Part shown: positions 1-6,956 of the stretch, piece by piece
How positions within the stretch are numbered: position 1 is the stretch's first letter
How the letters are laid out: each line of letters begins with the position of its first letter
NCBI GenBank assembly: GCA_902826155.1
Contig: CADEDU010000054.1
Coordinates: 1 to 12,409, forward strand
Reading direction: 5' to 3'
DNA from: an uncultured beta proteobacterium
Lineage (GTDB): Bacteria; Pseudomonadota; Gammaproteobacteria; Burkholderiales; SG8-39
Length of the DNA stretch: 12,409 bases
Position numbers and translations under genes: made by a program
Notes under the pieces: model-generated
Database searches by the model: none
Seen by the model: only the letters and a program-made list of their open reading frames with translations
What the model was told of the DNA's origin: nothing

Positions 1-480
1 AAGAAGGCCCGCGTCGAAGACGCACTGCACGCCACACGTGCGGCGGTCGAAGAAGGCATCGTCCCCGGCGGCGGCGTGGCGCTGATCCGCGCGCGCAGCA
101 CTCTTGGCAAGTTGAAGGGCGACAACCACGACCAGGACGCCGGCATCAAGATCGTCAACCGTGCCCTGGAAGAGCCGCTCCGCGCGATCGTCCAGAACTG
201 CGGCGGCGAGCCGAGCGTGGTGATGAACAAGGTCACCGAAGGCAAGGGCAACTACGGCTTCAACGCGCAGACCGAGGCGTACGGTGATCTGGTCGAGATG
301 GGCGTGGTCGATCCCACCAAGGTGACCCGCACCGCTCTGCAGAACGCCGCATCGGTCGCCGGCCTGCTGCTCACCACCGACGTCACGGTGGCCGAGCTGG
401 TCGAAGACAAGCCGAAAGGTGGCCCCGGTGGCGCACCTGGCATGGGCGGCATGGGCGGTATGGACGGGATGGACATGTAA
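1..480 (+). CDS. groL: Chaperonin GroEL, C-terminal part (5' end outside window)
   Basis: This is the last 159 residues of the 60-kDa chaperonin, which forms the cytoplasmic double ring that folds proteins together with GroES. The reading frame is open from base 1 and ends in TAA. Recognisable landmarks are [22 protein letters not shown] at the return to the equatorial domain, GNYGFNA, and [18 protein letters not shown] with LLLTTD after it. The protein ends with a Gly-Met-rich tail ([11 protein letters not shown]), the usual flexible tail inside the cavity. The first two-thirds of the protein and any groES lie upstream of the window. The gene is followed at once by a strong terminator, so it is the last gene of its operon. 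Nothing is truncated except by the window edge. Confidence 0.98.
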   Translation, partial: KKARVEDALHATRAAVEEGIVPGGGVALIRARSTLGKLKGDNHDQDAGIKIVNRALEEPLRAIVQNCGGEPSVVMNKVTEGKGNYGFNAQTEAYGDLVEMGVVDPTKVTRTALQNAASVAGLLLTTDVTVAELVEDKPKGGPGGAPGMGGMGGMDGMDM

Positions 481-481
481 G

Positions 482-549
482 GCTGCAGATCGACGCGGTG
501 TACAACGCCGCGTTGCAGCGAAAGCCCCGCCACCGCGGGGCTTTTTTTT
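482..549 (+). terminator. groL terminator with an upstream second hairpin
   Basis: The core is a 9-bp perfect stem (522-530 with 535-543, AAGCCCCGC / GCGGGGCTT) with a CACC loop, running into eight T. This is a textbook intrinsic terminator. Immediately upstream, GCTGCA (482-487) pairs with TGCAGC (514-519) and ACGCGG (493-498) pairs with CCGCGT (508-513). They form a second hairpin with a 5-nt bulge on its 5' side. The second hairpin could stabilise the mRNA 3' end or block read-through; that role is inferred. Confidence 0.9.
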
Positions 550-659
550 CGCCTTTTCGGATCGCCGTCGCGCTCGGGAAAGCCCGGCGCGCCTTTGGTA
601 CGATCGATTCGCCCTGATCGCCGCCGCAGGCGATCGCCACTTCCGCACAGGCGCTGCCG

Positions 660-1334
660 ATGCGTGTCCTCATCGCCGAAGACGATTCGGTCCTGGCCGA
701 TGGCCTGACCCGATCGCTGCGTCAGTCGGGCTACAGCGTCGATTGCGTGCGCGACGGGCTGGAAGCCGATGCTGCGCTGATGGCCAATGCGTTCGATCTG
801 CTGATCCTCGATCTGGGCTTGCCCAAGCTCGCGGGCTTGGACGTGCTCAAGCGGCTGCGCGGCCGGGCGAGCACGACGCGCGTGCTCATCCTGTCGGCGC
901 TCGATGCCGTGAACGACCGGGTGCGCGGCCTCGATCTGGGTGCCGACGACTATCTGGCCAAGCCGTTCGCACTGGAGGAGCTGGAGGCGCGCGTGCGGGC
1001 GTTGACGCGTCGCGCCAGCGCAGCGTCGCAGACGGTGATCAGACACGGCGCACTCGGGTTCGATACGGTCGGCCGCGTGGCCGAGGTCGGCGGCCAGATG
1101 CTGGAGCTGTCGGCACGAGAGATCGCGTTGCTCGAGATCTTCTTGCAGCGCCCCAACCGCATGGTGAGCAAGGAGCAACTGGTCGATCAGCTGTGCCGAT
1201 GGGGCGAGGAGGTGAGCACCAACGCGATCGAGGTGTACGTGCATCGCCTGAGGAAGAAGCTGGAGCCCGCCCAGGTGCGCATCATCACCGTGCGCGGCCT
1301 CGGTTACTGCCTTGAAAAGCCCGCCGCGGACTGA
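660..1334 (+). CDS. tctD: OmpR-family response regulator (TctD/QseB-like)
   Basis: Cytoplasmic two-component response regulator of 224 aa, the normal length for the family. The receiver domain covers about residues 1-115. The acidic pocket is D8/D9, the phospho-acceptor is D51 in LLILDLGLP, the switch residue is S79, and the conserved lysine is K101 in DDYLAKPF. The winged-helix DNA-binding domain (about 125-220) has LSAREIALLEIFLQRPNRMVS and ends in TVRGLGYCL. The ATG at 660 has no clear Shine-Dalgarno, but the start fits the family (MRVLIAEDD). A weak -10-like TACGAT lies at 599-604. The kinase gene overlaps its 3' end by 23 nt, so the two are cotranscribed. The symbol is by resemblance to tricarboxylate regulators; the true signal is not shown by sequence. 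Its likely target is the downstream DUF4212-symporter promoter (inference). Confidence 0.93.
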   Translation: MRVLIAEDDSVLADGLTRSLRQSGYSVDCVRDGLEADAALMANAFDLLILDLGLPKLAGLDVLKRLRGRASTTRVLILSALDAVNDRVRGLDLGADDYLAKPFALEELEARVRALTRRASAASQTVIRHGALGFDTVGRVAEVGGQMLELSAREIALLEIFLQRPNRMVSKEQLVDQLCRWGEEVSTNAIEVYVHRLRKKLEPAQVRIITVRGLGYCLEKPAAD

Positions 1335-2820
1335 GTCGAGTTTCGTCGACCGCCTTGGGCTGCGTGACCCCGCTCAGCGCGGCCGGCGCTCGCTGTTCGG
1401 CGAAGTGCTCGACTGGATGCTCGCCCCGCTGCTGATTCTGTGGCCGCTCAGCATGGCGCTCGAGTACTTCGCGGCGACCTCGATCGCCGACGCGGCCTAC
1501 GACCGCGAACTGCGTACGCGCGTCGAGGTCCTCGCCAATCAGCTGCGCTACCGCGAAGGCAGGCTCGAGGCTGAACTGACCGAAGCCGCGATGGCGCTGC
1601 TGCGCGCCGACCTGGTCCGCGCACCGAGCGCCGCCGGCAGTTCGTTCGATCTGGATGATGCGATCGGCGAGTACCGCAGTTTTTTTCAGGTGCGCGGCCT
1701 GATCGACGAGATCGTCGCCGGCGATACCGTGCTGCCGACCATCGAGTTCACGCCGGATCTGCAGCCGGGGCGTACCTACATGACGACGCATGAGATCCGC
1801 GGCTTGCCGTTGCGCGTCGCCTATACGTTTGCGCAGGTGCGCGGCATGGTCGGGGCTGCGCTGGTGCAGGTCGCCGAGACCGAAGACAAGCGCGTTAAGC
1901 TGGCCGGCGAGATCAGCAGCAAAGTGCTCGCCGTGCAGTTCATTCTGGTACCGGTCGCGCTTGTGTTGGTGTGGCTGGGGCTCACGCGCGGCATTGCACC
2001 GGTCAATCGCCTGGTCGATCGCATACGCAGTCGGCGCCCGTCGGATCTGTCGCCGATCGATCTGGCGGATGTGCCCGAGGAGATCAATCCGCTGCTCACC
2101 TCGATCAATGAACTCATGGGTCGGCTGTCGGTGGCGACGCAGGCGCAGCGGCGTTTCGTCGCCGACGCCGCGCATCAGTTGCGTACCCCGCTTGCCGGAT
2201 TGCGCACCCAGGCCGAGCTGGCGCTGCGCCAGGGTGATCGGGCCGACATCGACGCTTCGTTGCGTCAGATGGCGATTTCGGTCGATCGTGCGGCGCGCCT
2301 GGTCAATCAATTGCTGGCGTTGGCGCGAGCCGAAGGTAGCGGGATGGTGAGGGCCAACAGGATCGATCTCAACACGCTCGCGCGCGAGGCGATGCACGAG
2401 TGGGTGCAGCCGGCGCTGCAACGCAGGATCGATCTTGGTTTTGAACCCGCGACCGGGCAAGCCGATGTCGATGGGAGCGAACCGCTGCTGCGCGAGCTGC
2501 TTATCAATCTGATCGACAATGCCCTGCGCTACACGCCCGAAGGGGGGCGGGTCACCTGCCGGATCGTCAGCGACCCGGAGCGCGCGCTTGAAGTCGAAGA
2601 CACCGGCATCGGGCTGGAGAGCGCGGACATCCCCTACGTGTTCGATCGTTTTTTCCGGGTGTTGGGAACAGGCACCTCCGGTTCGGGCCTGGGCCTGGCA
2701 ATCGTCAAGGAGATTGCCGACGCACATGGTGCGACGGTGCGCGTGCAATCGGCCGGCCGCGATCGTGGCAGCGTGTTTCGAGTGCGGTTTCCATCAGACC
2801 TGCGCGTGACGCCACGCTGA
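1312..2820 (+). CDS. tctE: Sensor histidine kinase, TctE-like
   Basis: Inner-membrane sensor kinase of 502 aa that would phosphorylate the upstream regulator. The TTG at 1312, inside the regulator gene, is chosen because the family-conserved stretch RRSLFGEVLDWMLAPLL begins before the first ATG (1417). TM1 is about residues 38-62. A periplasmic sensor region of the 2CSK_N type follows to about 203, then TM2 (about 205-226) and a HAMP-like linker. HisKA has the phospho-accepting H288 in AAHQLRTPLAG. The ATPase domain shows N403 (NLIDNALRYTP), D430 (EDTGIGLE) and a G2 box GSGLGLAI (457-464). All catalytic motifs are intact. TctE relatives sense tricarboxylates, but this copy sits next to a sodium:solute symporter instead of tctCBA, so the ligand may be another carboxylate. 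A run of seven T at 1680-1686 encodes Ser-Phe-Phe and does not break the frame. Confidence 0.93.
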   Translation: MKSPPRTESSFVDRLGLRDPAQRGRRSLFGEVLDWMLAPLLILWPLSMALEYFAATSIADAAYDRELRTRVEVLANQLRYREGRLEAELTEAAMALLRADLVRAPSAAGSSFDLDDAIGEYRSFFQVRGLIDEIVAGDTVLPTIEFTPDLQPGRTYMTTHEIRGLPLRVAYTFAQVRGMVGAALVQVAETEDKRVKLAGEISSKVLAVQFILVPVALVLVWLGLTRGIAPVNRLVDRIRSRRPSDLSPIDLADVPEEINPLLTSINELMGRLSVATQAQRRFVADAAHQLRTPLAGLRTQAELALRQGDRADIDASLRQMAISVDRAARLVNQLLALARAEGSGMVRANRIDLNTLAREAMHEWVQPALQRRIDLGFEPATGQADVDGSEPLLRELLINLIDNALRYTPEGGRVTCRIVSDPERALEVEDTGIGLESADIPYVFDRFFRVLGTGTSGSGLGLAIVKEIADAHGATVRVQSAGRDRGSVFRVRFPSDLRVTPR

Positions 2821-2864
2821 TTGCGCGTTGCAGCATCGAACCACTTGCTCGAGTGGTGACGACG

Positions 2865-2912
2865 GTAACCATCGGACCCGGTAAGTCTCTCGTAAGTTTG
2901 CCGACCTACAGT
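2865..2912 (+). promoter_or_regulatory. Predicted promoter with OmpR-type direct-repeat operator
   Basis: GTAAGT occurs at 2881-2886 and again at 2892-2897, separated by 5 nt (11-nt period, one helical turn). A partial GTAA lies at 2865-2868. A -10-like TACAGT is at 2907-2912, so the repeats cover the place where a -35 box would be, and no good -35 box is present. Two half-sites one turn apart over a poor -35 is the usual layout of promoters activated by OmpR-family regulators. The regulator gene is 1.5 kb upstream. The repeat is seen; its role and the start site near 2919 are inferred. Confidence 0.55.
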
Positions 2913-2920
2913 GCTCCGTC

Positions 2921-2956
2921 AGGAGCCGTTGATCGGTTTCGTTGCCTGCGGCTCCT
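2921..2956 (+). promoter_or_regulatory. Inverted repeat in the 5' leader of the symporter operon
   Basis: AGGAGCCG (2921-2928) is perfectly complementary to CGGCTCCT (2949-2956), with a 20-nt loop. The GGAGC arm can also pair with GCTCC at 2913-2917 through a 4-nt loop, but that part probably lies at or before the transcription start. The hairpin ends 20 nt before the ribosome binding site. It may only stabilise the leader; no riboswitch family is recognised. Confidence 0.35.
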
Positions 2957-2975
2957 GCCATCTACCAACCGTAAA

Positions 2976-2981
2976 GAGGAG
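2976..2981 (+). promoter_or_regulatory. Ribosome binding site that sets the GTG start of the DUF4212 gene
   Basis: GAGGAG ends 6 nt before the GTG at 2988. An in-frame GTG at 2853 would add 45 residues but would read through the predicted promoter and leader, so 2988 is the better start. Confidence 0.75.
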
Positions 2982-2987
2982 ACAGCG

Positions 2988-3245
2988 GTGGAGCTCACTG
3001 AGTCGCATCGGGAGTACTGGCGCAAGAACCAGCGCATGACGATGATCCTGCTCGCCATCTGGTTCGTCGTGACCTTCGTGATCGGCTACTTCGCGCGCGA
3101 TCTCGCCTTCAACTTCTTCGGCTGGCCGTTCTCCTGGTACATGGGAGCGCAGGGCGCGCTGGTCATCTACGTTCTGATCATCTGGTTCTACGCGCGCTAC
3201 ATGCATCGGCTCGATCAGGAACACGGCGTGGCGGAGGAGGGCTAG
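2988..3245 (+). CDS. DUF4212 small membrane protein, symporter partner
   Basis: Small inner-membrane protein of 85 aa. It starts with GTG after a well-placed GAGGAG. The N-terminus ESHREYWRKNQRM is basic and cytoplasmic. Two hydrophobic helices follow, about residues 18-37 (MILLAIWFVVTFVIGYF) and 50-70 (MGAQGALVIYVLIIWFYA), joined by NFFGWPFSWY. The C-terminus is short and acidic (HGVAEEG). These are the features of DUF4212 (PF13937), which is nearly always encoded just before a large sodium:solute symporter, as here. Its stop is 3 nt before the symporter ATG, so the two are translationally linked. The exact role is not established; an accessory subunit of the transporter, like the small partner of some other symporters, is the usual proposal. 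Confidence 0.9.
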   Translation: MELTESHREYWRKNQRMTMILLAIWFVVTFVIGYFARDLAFNFFGWPFSWYMGAQGALVIYVLIIWFYARYMHRLDQEHGVAEEG

Positions 3246-3248
3246 ACC

Positions 3249-5336
3249 ATGGCAACCAGCGCACTGAGCGCCCAGCGGGCGTTTACCCAGCAGCTCAAGA
3301 AGGTCTACGGTTTCTACACCGGTGGCTTCGTCGTTTTCATCATCCTGATGGCGATCCTCGAGCAAATTGGATTGCCGAGGAACTGGATCGGTTACCTCTT
3401 TCTCGCTGCGACGGTCCTACTGTACGCGGGCATCGGCGTCATCAGCCGCACCGCCGACATTTCGGAATACTACGTCGCCGGTCGGCGTGTGCCCGCGTTG
3501 TTCAACGGCATGGCGACCGGCGCCGACTGGATGAGCGCGGCCTCGTTCATCGGCATGGCCGGAACGTTGTATCTCACCGGGTACAGCGGGCTCGCATTCA
3601 TCATGGGTTGGACGGGCGGATACTGCCTGGTGGCGCTGTTCCTCGCGCCGTACCTGCGCAAGTTCGGCCAGTTCACCATCCCCGACTTCCTGGGTGCGCG
3701 CTACGGCGGCCACATCGCGCGCTTCGTGGGCGTTGTCTGCGCGATTCTGTGTTCGTTCACCTACGTCGTCGCGCAGATCTACGGCGTGGGCATCATCACC
3801 ACTCGACTGACCGGCGTCGACTTCCTGCTGGGAGTATTCCTCGGCCTGGGCGGCATTCTGGTGTGTTCGTTCCTCGGTGGCATGCGCGCCGTCACCTGGA
3901 CGCAGGTGGCGCAGTACATCGTGTTGATCGTGGCGTACATGATTCCGGTCGTGTGGCTGTCGGTGAAGCACACCAGCTTCCCGATCCCGCACGTGGTCTA
4001 CGGCAAGGTCCTCGAGAAGGTGACCGAACGCGAAGAGCAGCTGATCAAGGACCCGAAAGAGCAGGAGGTCCGCAAGATATTCGCCGATCGGGCTGCCGCG
4101 GCGAATGCACTCATCAAAGGGCTGCCCGCATCCTACGATCAGGAAAAGGGACGGCTGGGCAAGGTGGTCGACGATTTGAAGGCGCAGAACGCCGCCGCCG
4201 ATCAACTGGCCAGCGCCCAGGCCGCGCTCGACAAGTATCCGAAGACCGCCGACGAGGCACGTGCCGCGTGGACCCGCGAAGCAGGCTTGGCAGCGCGCGC
4301 GGCCCCGCCGATACGTCACGCGGAAGCGTTCGCCGCCAAGGACGATAAAGCGCGCGACATTGCGCGGCGCAACTTCCTTGCCCTGATCTTCTGTTTGATG
4401 ATCGGCACGGCTGCGCTGCCGCACATTCTCATGCGTTACTACACCACGCCATCGGTGCAGGAGGCGCGCACTTCGGTGACGTGGTCGCTCTTCTTCATCT
4501 TCCTGCTCTACTTCACCGCGCCGGCGCTGGCGGTGCTCGCGAAGTTCGACGTCTATACGTTGCTGGTCGGATCGGAATTCGCCAAATTGCCGGCCTGGGT
4601 GGCGTCGTGGTCGAAGGTGGATCCAGGGCTGCTGTCGATCGCCGACATCAACCGCGACGGCATCGTGCAGTTGGCCGAGATCACCATTGGCGGTGACATC
4701 GTCGTGCTCGCTACACCGGAGATTGCCGGTCTGCCGTACGTTATTTCGGGGCTCGTGGCTGCGGGCGGTCTGGCCGCGGCGCTCTCGACCGCTGACGGGC
4801 TGCTGCTCACGATCGCCAACGCGCTGTCGCACGACCTGTACTACAAGATGATCGACCCGAACGCCTCGACTCAGCGTCGCGTGACGATGTCGAAGGTGCT
4901 GCTGCTGGTCGTGGCGTTGTGTGCGGCGTACGTGGCGTCGCAGAGGCCGGCTGACATCCTGTTCCTGGTCTCGGCGGCGTTCTCGTTCGCTGCCGCCGCG
5001 TTCTTCCCGGCACTGGTACTTGGCATCTTCTGGAAGCGCGCCACGAAGTGGGGCGGTGTCCTCGGCATGATCGCCGGGATCAGCGTCACCTTCTATTACA
5101 TGGCTACTACGCAGCCGTGGATGCGCCGCATGTTCGGCGTGACCTCGCCGATCCAGGACAACCTGTGGTGGGACATCCAGCCGATCTCAGCAGGCGTTTT
5201 CGGCGTGCCGCTGGGGTTTGCGGTGATCATCATCGTGAGCCTGTTGACGCCGGCACCCGACAAGCAGACGCAGGAACTGGTCGAGCACGTGCGGTATCCG
5301 CATCTGCGTGGTGACATCGATACCCAGGCAACCTGA
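3249..5336 (+). CDS. Sodium:solute symporter, VC_2705-type (ActP-like)
   Basis: Inner-membrane SSS-family transporter of 695 aa, expected to import a small solute such as acetate or another short carboxylate with Na+. The ATG has a strong GGAGGAGG (3233-3240) 8 nt upstream, inside the end of the DUF4212 gene. Family signs are ISEYYVAGRRVPALFNGMA with GADWMSAASF, FGQFTIPDFLGARYG, TWTQVAQYIVL, and the SSS signature GLAAALSTADGLLLTIANAL. It is longer than the roughly 550 aa of ActP. One reason is a charged hydrophilic insert at about residues 240-373, rich in Lys, Glu and Ala and probably helical or coiled-coil. A second feature is a perfect EF-hand-like loop at 466-477 (DINRDGIVQLAE). Downstream comes a terminator. 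Regulation is probably by the two-component pair upstream. The substrate cannot be read from sequence. Confidence 0.93.
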   Translation: MATSALSAQRAFTQQLKKVYGFYTGGFVVFIILMAILEQIGLPRNWIGYLFLAATVLLYAGIGVISRTADISEYYVAGRRVPALFNGMATGADWMSAASFIGMAGTLYLTGYSGLAFIMGWTGGYCLVALFLAPYLRKFGQFTIPDFLGARYGGHIARFVGVVCAILCSFTYVVAQIYGVGIITTRLTGVDFLLGVFLGLGGILVCSFLGGMRAVTWTQVAQYIVLIVAYMIPVVWLSVKHTSFPIPHVVYGKVLEKVTEREEQLIKDPKEQEVRKIFADRAAAANALIKGLPASYDQEKGRLGKVVDDLKAQNAAADQLASAQAALDKYPKTADEARAAWTREAGLAARAAPPIRHAEAFAAKDDKARDIARRNFLALIFCLMIGTAALPHILMRYYTTPSVQEARTSVTWSLFFIFLLYFTAPALAVLAKFDVYTLLVGSEFAKLPAWVASWSKVDPGLLSIADINRDGIVQLAEITIGGDIVVLATPEIAGLPYVISGLVAAGGLAAALSTADGLLLTIANALSHDLYYKMIDPNASTQRRVTMSKVLLLVVALCAAYVASQRPADILFLVSAAFSFAAAAFFPALVLGIFWKRATKWGGVLGMIAGISVTFYYMATTQPWMRRMFGVTSPIQDNLWWDIQPISAGVFGVPLGFAVIIIVSLLTPAPDKQTQELVEHVRYPHLRGDIDTQAT

Positions 5337-5356
5337 CCCTGCCTGTGTAACGATCG

Positions 5357-5378
5357 AGGCCCGCCGCCAGGCGGGCCT
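5357..5378 (+). terminator. Intrinsic terminator of the symporter operon
   Basis: A perfect 9-bp GC-rich stem, AGGCCCGCC (5357-5365) with GGCGGGCCT (5370-5378), has a GCCA loop and lies 20 nt after the symporter stop. The T tract is weak (TTACTATTTC), so termination may be partial and let some transcription into the next small gene. Confidence 0.75.
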
Positions 5379-5417
5379 TACTATTTCGGCCGTCCAAACC
5401 CACGCCGCAATCGCTCC

Positions 5418-5765
5418 ATGCCCACCGATCTGCTGGTTGCCACCGCGCTGAAGGCCCTGGCCGAGCTGGTCGGGCTGTTCCTGATCGGTCGCGGACTGAT
5501 TGCAATGCTGGTGAAGTTCATGCGCCAGGCCCCCGATCGCAACGTCATCTATCAACTGTTCGTGGTGCTCACCAAGCCGGTGATCAGTCTGGTGCGTAAA
5601 GTGACCCCGAGCGTGGTGGTCGACAGACACTTGCCAGTGGTGGCATTCCTGCTGGTGGTGTGGATCTATCTGCTCGCCGCGGGGTGGAAGCTGTCGCTTT
5701 GCGGGCAGTACGCGGACAAAGGCTTTGGGCCCTGCAGCGCCTATTCCTCAGCTGCCCGCCAGTGA
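5418..5765 (+). CDS. Hypothetical two-TM membrane protein
   Basis: Protein of 115 aa with no function I can name. It has a hydrophobic helix at about residues 9-33 (AELVGLFLIGRGLIAMLVKF), an amphipathic middle with FVVLTKPVISLVRKVTPSVV, a second helix at about 73-93 (LPVVAFLLVVWIYLLAAGW), and a short tail with two cysteines. The middle stretch faintly recalls YggT-type proteins (a TKPV/RxxTP pattern), but this is not enough to assign the family. The ATG at 5418 has no clear ribosome binding site and lies 39 nt past the symporter terminator. Similar short membrane proteins are, from memory, found after this symporter in related bacteria. It converges with the HDOD gene, with 69 bp between the stops and no terminator visible there. 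Confidence 0.7.
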   Translation: MPTDLLVATALKALAELVGLFLIGRGLIAMLVKFMRQAPDRNVIYQLFVVLTKPVISLVRKVTPSVVVDRHLPVVAFLLVVWIYLLAAGWKLSLCGQYADKGFGPCSAYSSAARQ

Positions 5766-5834
5766 CGCGCCGGGCGCGGCCGTGCCGGCAATCGGCCAGT
5801 TCGGCTCGCGCAAGCGCGCATGCGCCGTGTGACT

Positions 5835-6671
5835 CTACCTGCCTGATGCGAGCCCGCGGCCGCTTTCCAGTTGCGACTGCACGAAGGCCGGATCGGCGTT
5901 GAGCAGGCCGGCGATGTCGCGATAGTCGTCGGGCAACGCCGGATCGGTCCAGCCGCGCGTCGAGTGACGTGCCAGATTCACCGCATAGAGCACGTTGCGC
6001 ACGCGGGGATGGTCACTATGGTCGCTGTCCATCAGCGTCACCATCAGCTCGGGCAGATGCCAGCGTTGCGCGAGCGCGTGCTGCAGTTCGTGCAGCTCGA
6101 CGTTGAGCACTTCGCGCTGGATCATGCGGCTGCGACGCGTCGGTTGATCCCGCTGGATCGCTTCGATGCGCAGCATCAACTCCGGTGCGAAGTAGTACAT
6201 CAGCATATCGGCCAGGCCGTGCAGCAGCGTGGCGTTGGCGATCTGCTCGATCTCCAGGTCGGTGCGCCACTTGGCGAAGTCCCAGGCGAACGCGGCAGCG
6301 CGCCGGCTGCGGCGAATCACCCGCAATAGCCCCTTGAGTGCCGGCATGCAGTGTCGAAGCTGGTCTTCCACCGTGGGAAGCTCGGCAAACGCGCGAAAGA
6401 ACGGCGGTACGCCGATCATCAACACGCAACCTTCGACCGAGGCGATATCGGTGAGCTGGCGGCGCGAGCGATGCGCGGCCATGTGTGCGAACGCGCGCAC
6501 GGTGAGGAACGGGTCTTCCATCGCGATCACGGTGAGGTCGCGCGCACTCACCCGATCGACGTCGAGCGCAAGCCGGTCCAGGGCACGGCGCGTGCGTCGC
6601 AGCACCGGCAGCTGCGCGTCGGTGATGTGGGTGGTCCACGCCTGCAGCGTGGAAAGTGGCGAACTGAGCAT
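5835..6671 (-). CDS. HDOD domain protein
   Basis: Soluble protein of 278 aa covering one HDOD domain, a non-catalytic relative of HD phosphohydrolases found in signalling proteins. Supporting features are the opening pattern DAQLPVLRRTRRAL, VSARDLTVIAMEDPFLTVRAF, the SVEGCVLMIGVPPFF helix, and the core TLLHGLADMLMYYFAP. In this core the usual HD pair is H151-G152, so metal-dependent hydrolysis is not expected. The ATG at 6671 (MLSSPLSTLQAWT) is preferred. An in-frame TTG at 6731 would add 20 residues of poor composition (PKQDAPAVPRNRNGS). Neither start has a good Shine-Dalgarno. The gene stands alone between a convergent membrane-protein gene and the Bug gene. The role is probably regulatory; its partner is unknown. 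Confidence 0.85.
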   Translation of the reverse strand: MLSSPLSTLQAWTTHITDAQLPVLRRTRRALDRLALDVDRVSARDLTVIAMEDPFLTVRAFAHMAAHRSRRQLTDIASVEGCVLMIGVPPFFRAFAELPTVEDQLRHCMPALKGLLRVIRRSRRAAAFAWDFAKWRTDLEIEQIANATLLHGLADMLMYYFAPELMLRIEAIQRDQPTRRSRMIQREVLNVELHELQHALAQRWHLPELMVTLMDSDHSDHPRVRNVLYAVNLARHSTRGWTDPALPDDYRDIAGLLNADPAFVQSQLESGRGLASGR

Positions 6672-6956
6672 GATTCGAGTGGTGGACCCGTTGCGATTGC
6701 GAGGGACAGCAGGCGCATCTTGCTTCGGCAAAGGCCGGGCAAAAAATTCCTGACGGACCTCGTACGATGGATATCGGCGTGGCCGATTGCACGGCGCAGC
6801 GCGATCGAATCGACGTTGCCAACTCGATCACGGCATATCGGCGCCCAGTTGTGCTCCAGCCGCCTATGCTCCAGACGCTTGCGTGAGATCCGAATGCGCA
6901 GTGAAGAAGCGCTTCCGTCGGCGGGATGCAGCCGACGAGATTCGCCGACCCGGTGA
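6672..6956. other. Intergenic stretch between HDOD and Bug genes
   Basis: About 285 bp without a convincing gene on either strand. It should hold the HDOD promoter (minus strand), but I see no clear -10/-35 pair. TGCTCCAG is repeated at 6852-6859 and 6867-6874 (15-nt period). Two small inverted repeats lie close to the end of the Bug gene and are listed separately. Confidence 0.5.
6906..6937 (-). terminator. Possible weak terminator after the Bug gene
   Basis: CGTCGGC (6916-6922) and GCCGACG (6931-6937) form a 7-bp stem with an 8-nt loop, 19 bases past the Bug stop on the minus strand. It is followed by the 10-bp palindrome GAAGCGCTTC (6906-6915). There is no T tract on the minus strand, so this is at best a Rho-independent terminator of low quality or an mRNA 3'-end hairpin. 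Confidence 0.3.

Noticed and set aside
1680..1686. Run of seven T in the kinase gene as a phase-variation site
   Set aside because: The frame is intact and encodes Ser-Phe-Phe. A single 7-base run is too short to argue for phase variation.
1285..2748. Open frame of 487 codons antisense to the sensor kinase gene
   Set aside because: High GC leaves antisense frames open. The product is rich in Arg, Gln and His without motifs, while the sense strand has all kinase boxes.
2853..2987. 45-residue N-terminal extension of the DUF4212 protein from GTG 2853
   Set aside because: It would cover the predicted operator, -10 box and leader, and the GTG at 2988 has a strong ribosome binding site.
3417..4832. 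Open frame of 471 codons antisense to the symporter gene
   Set aside because: Same reason; the protein is highly charged and repetitive, and the sense protein is a clear transporter.
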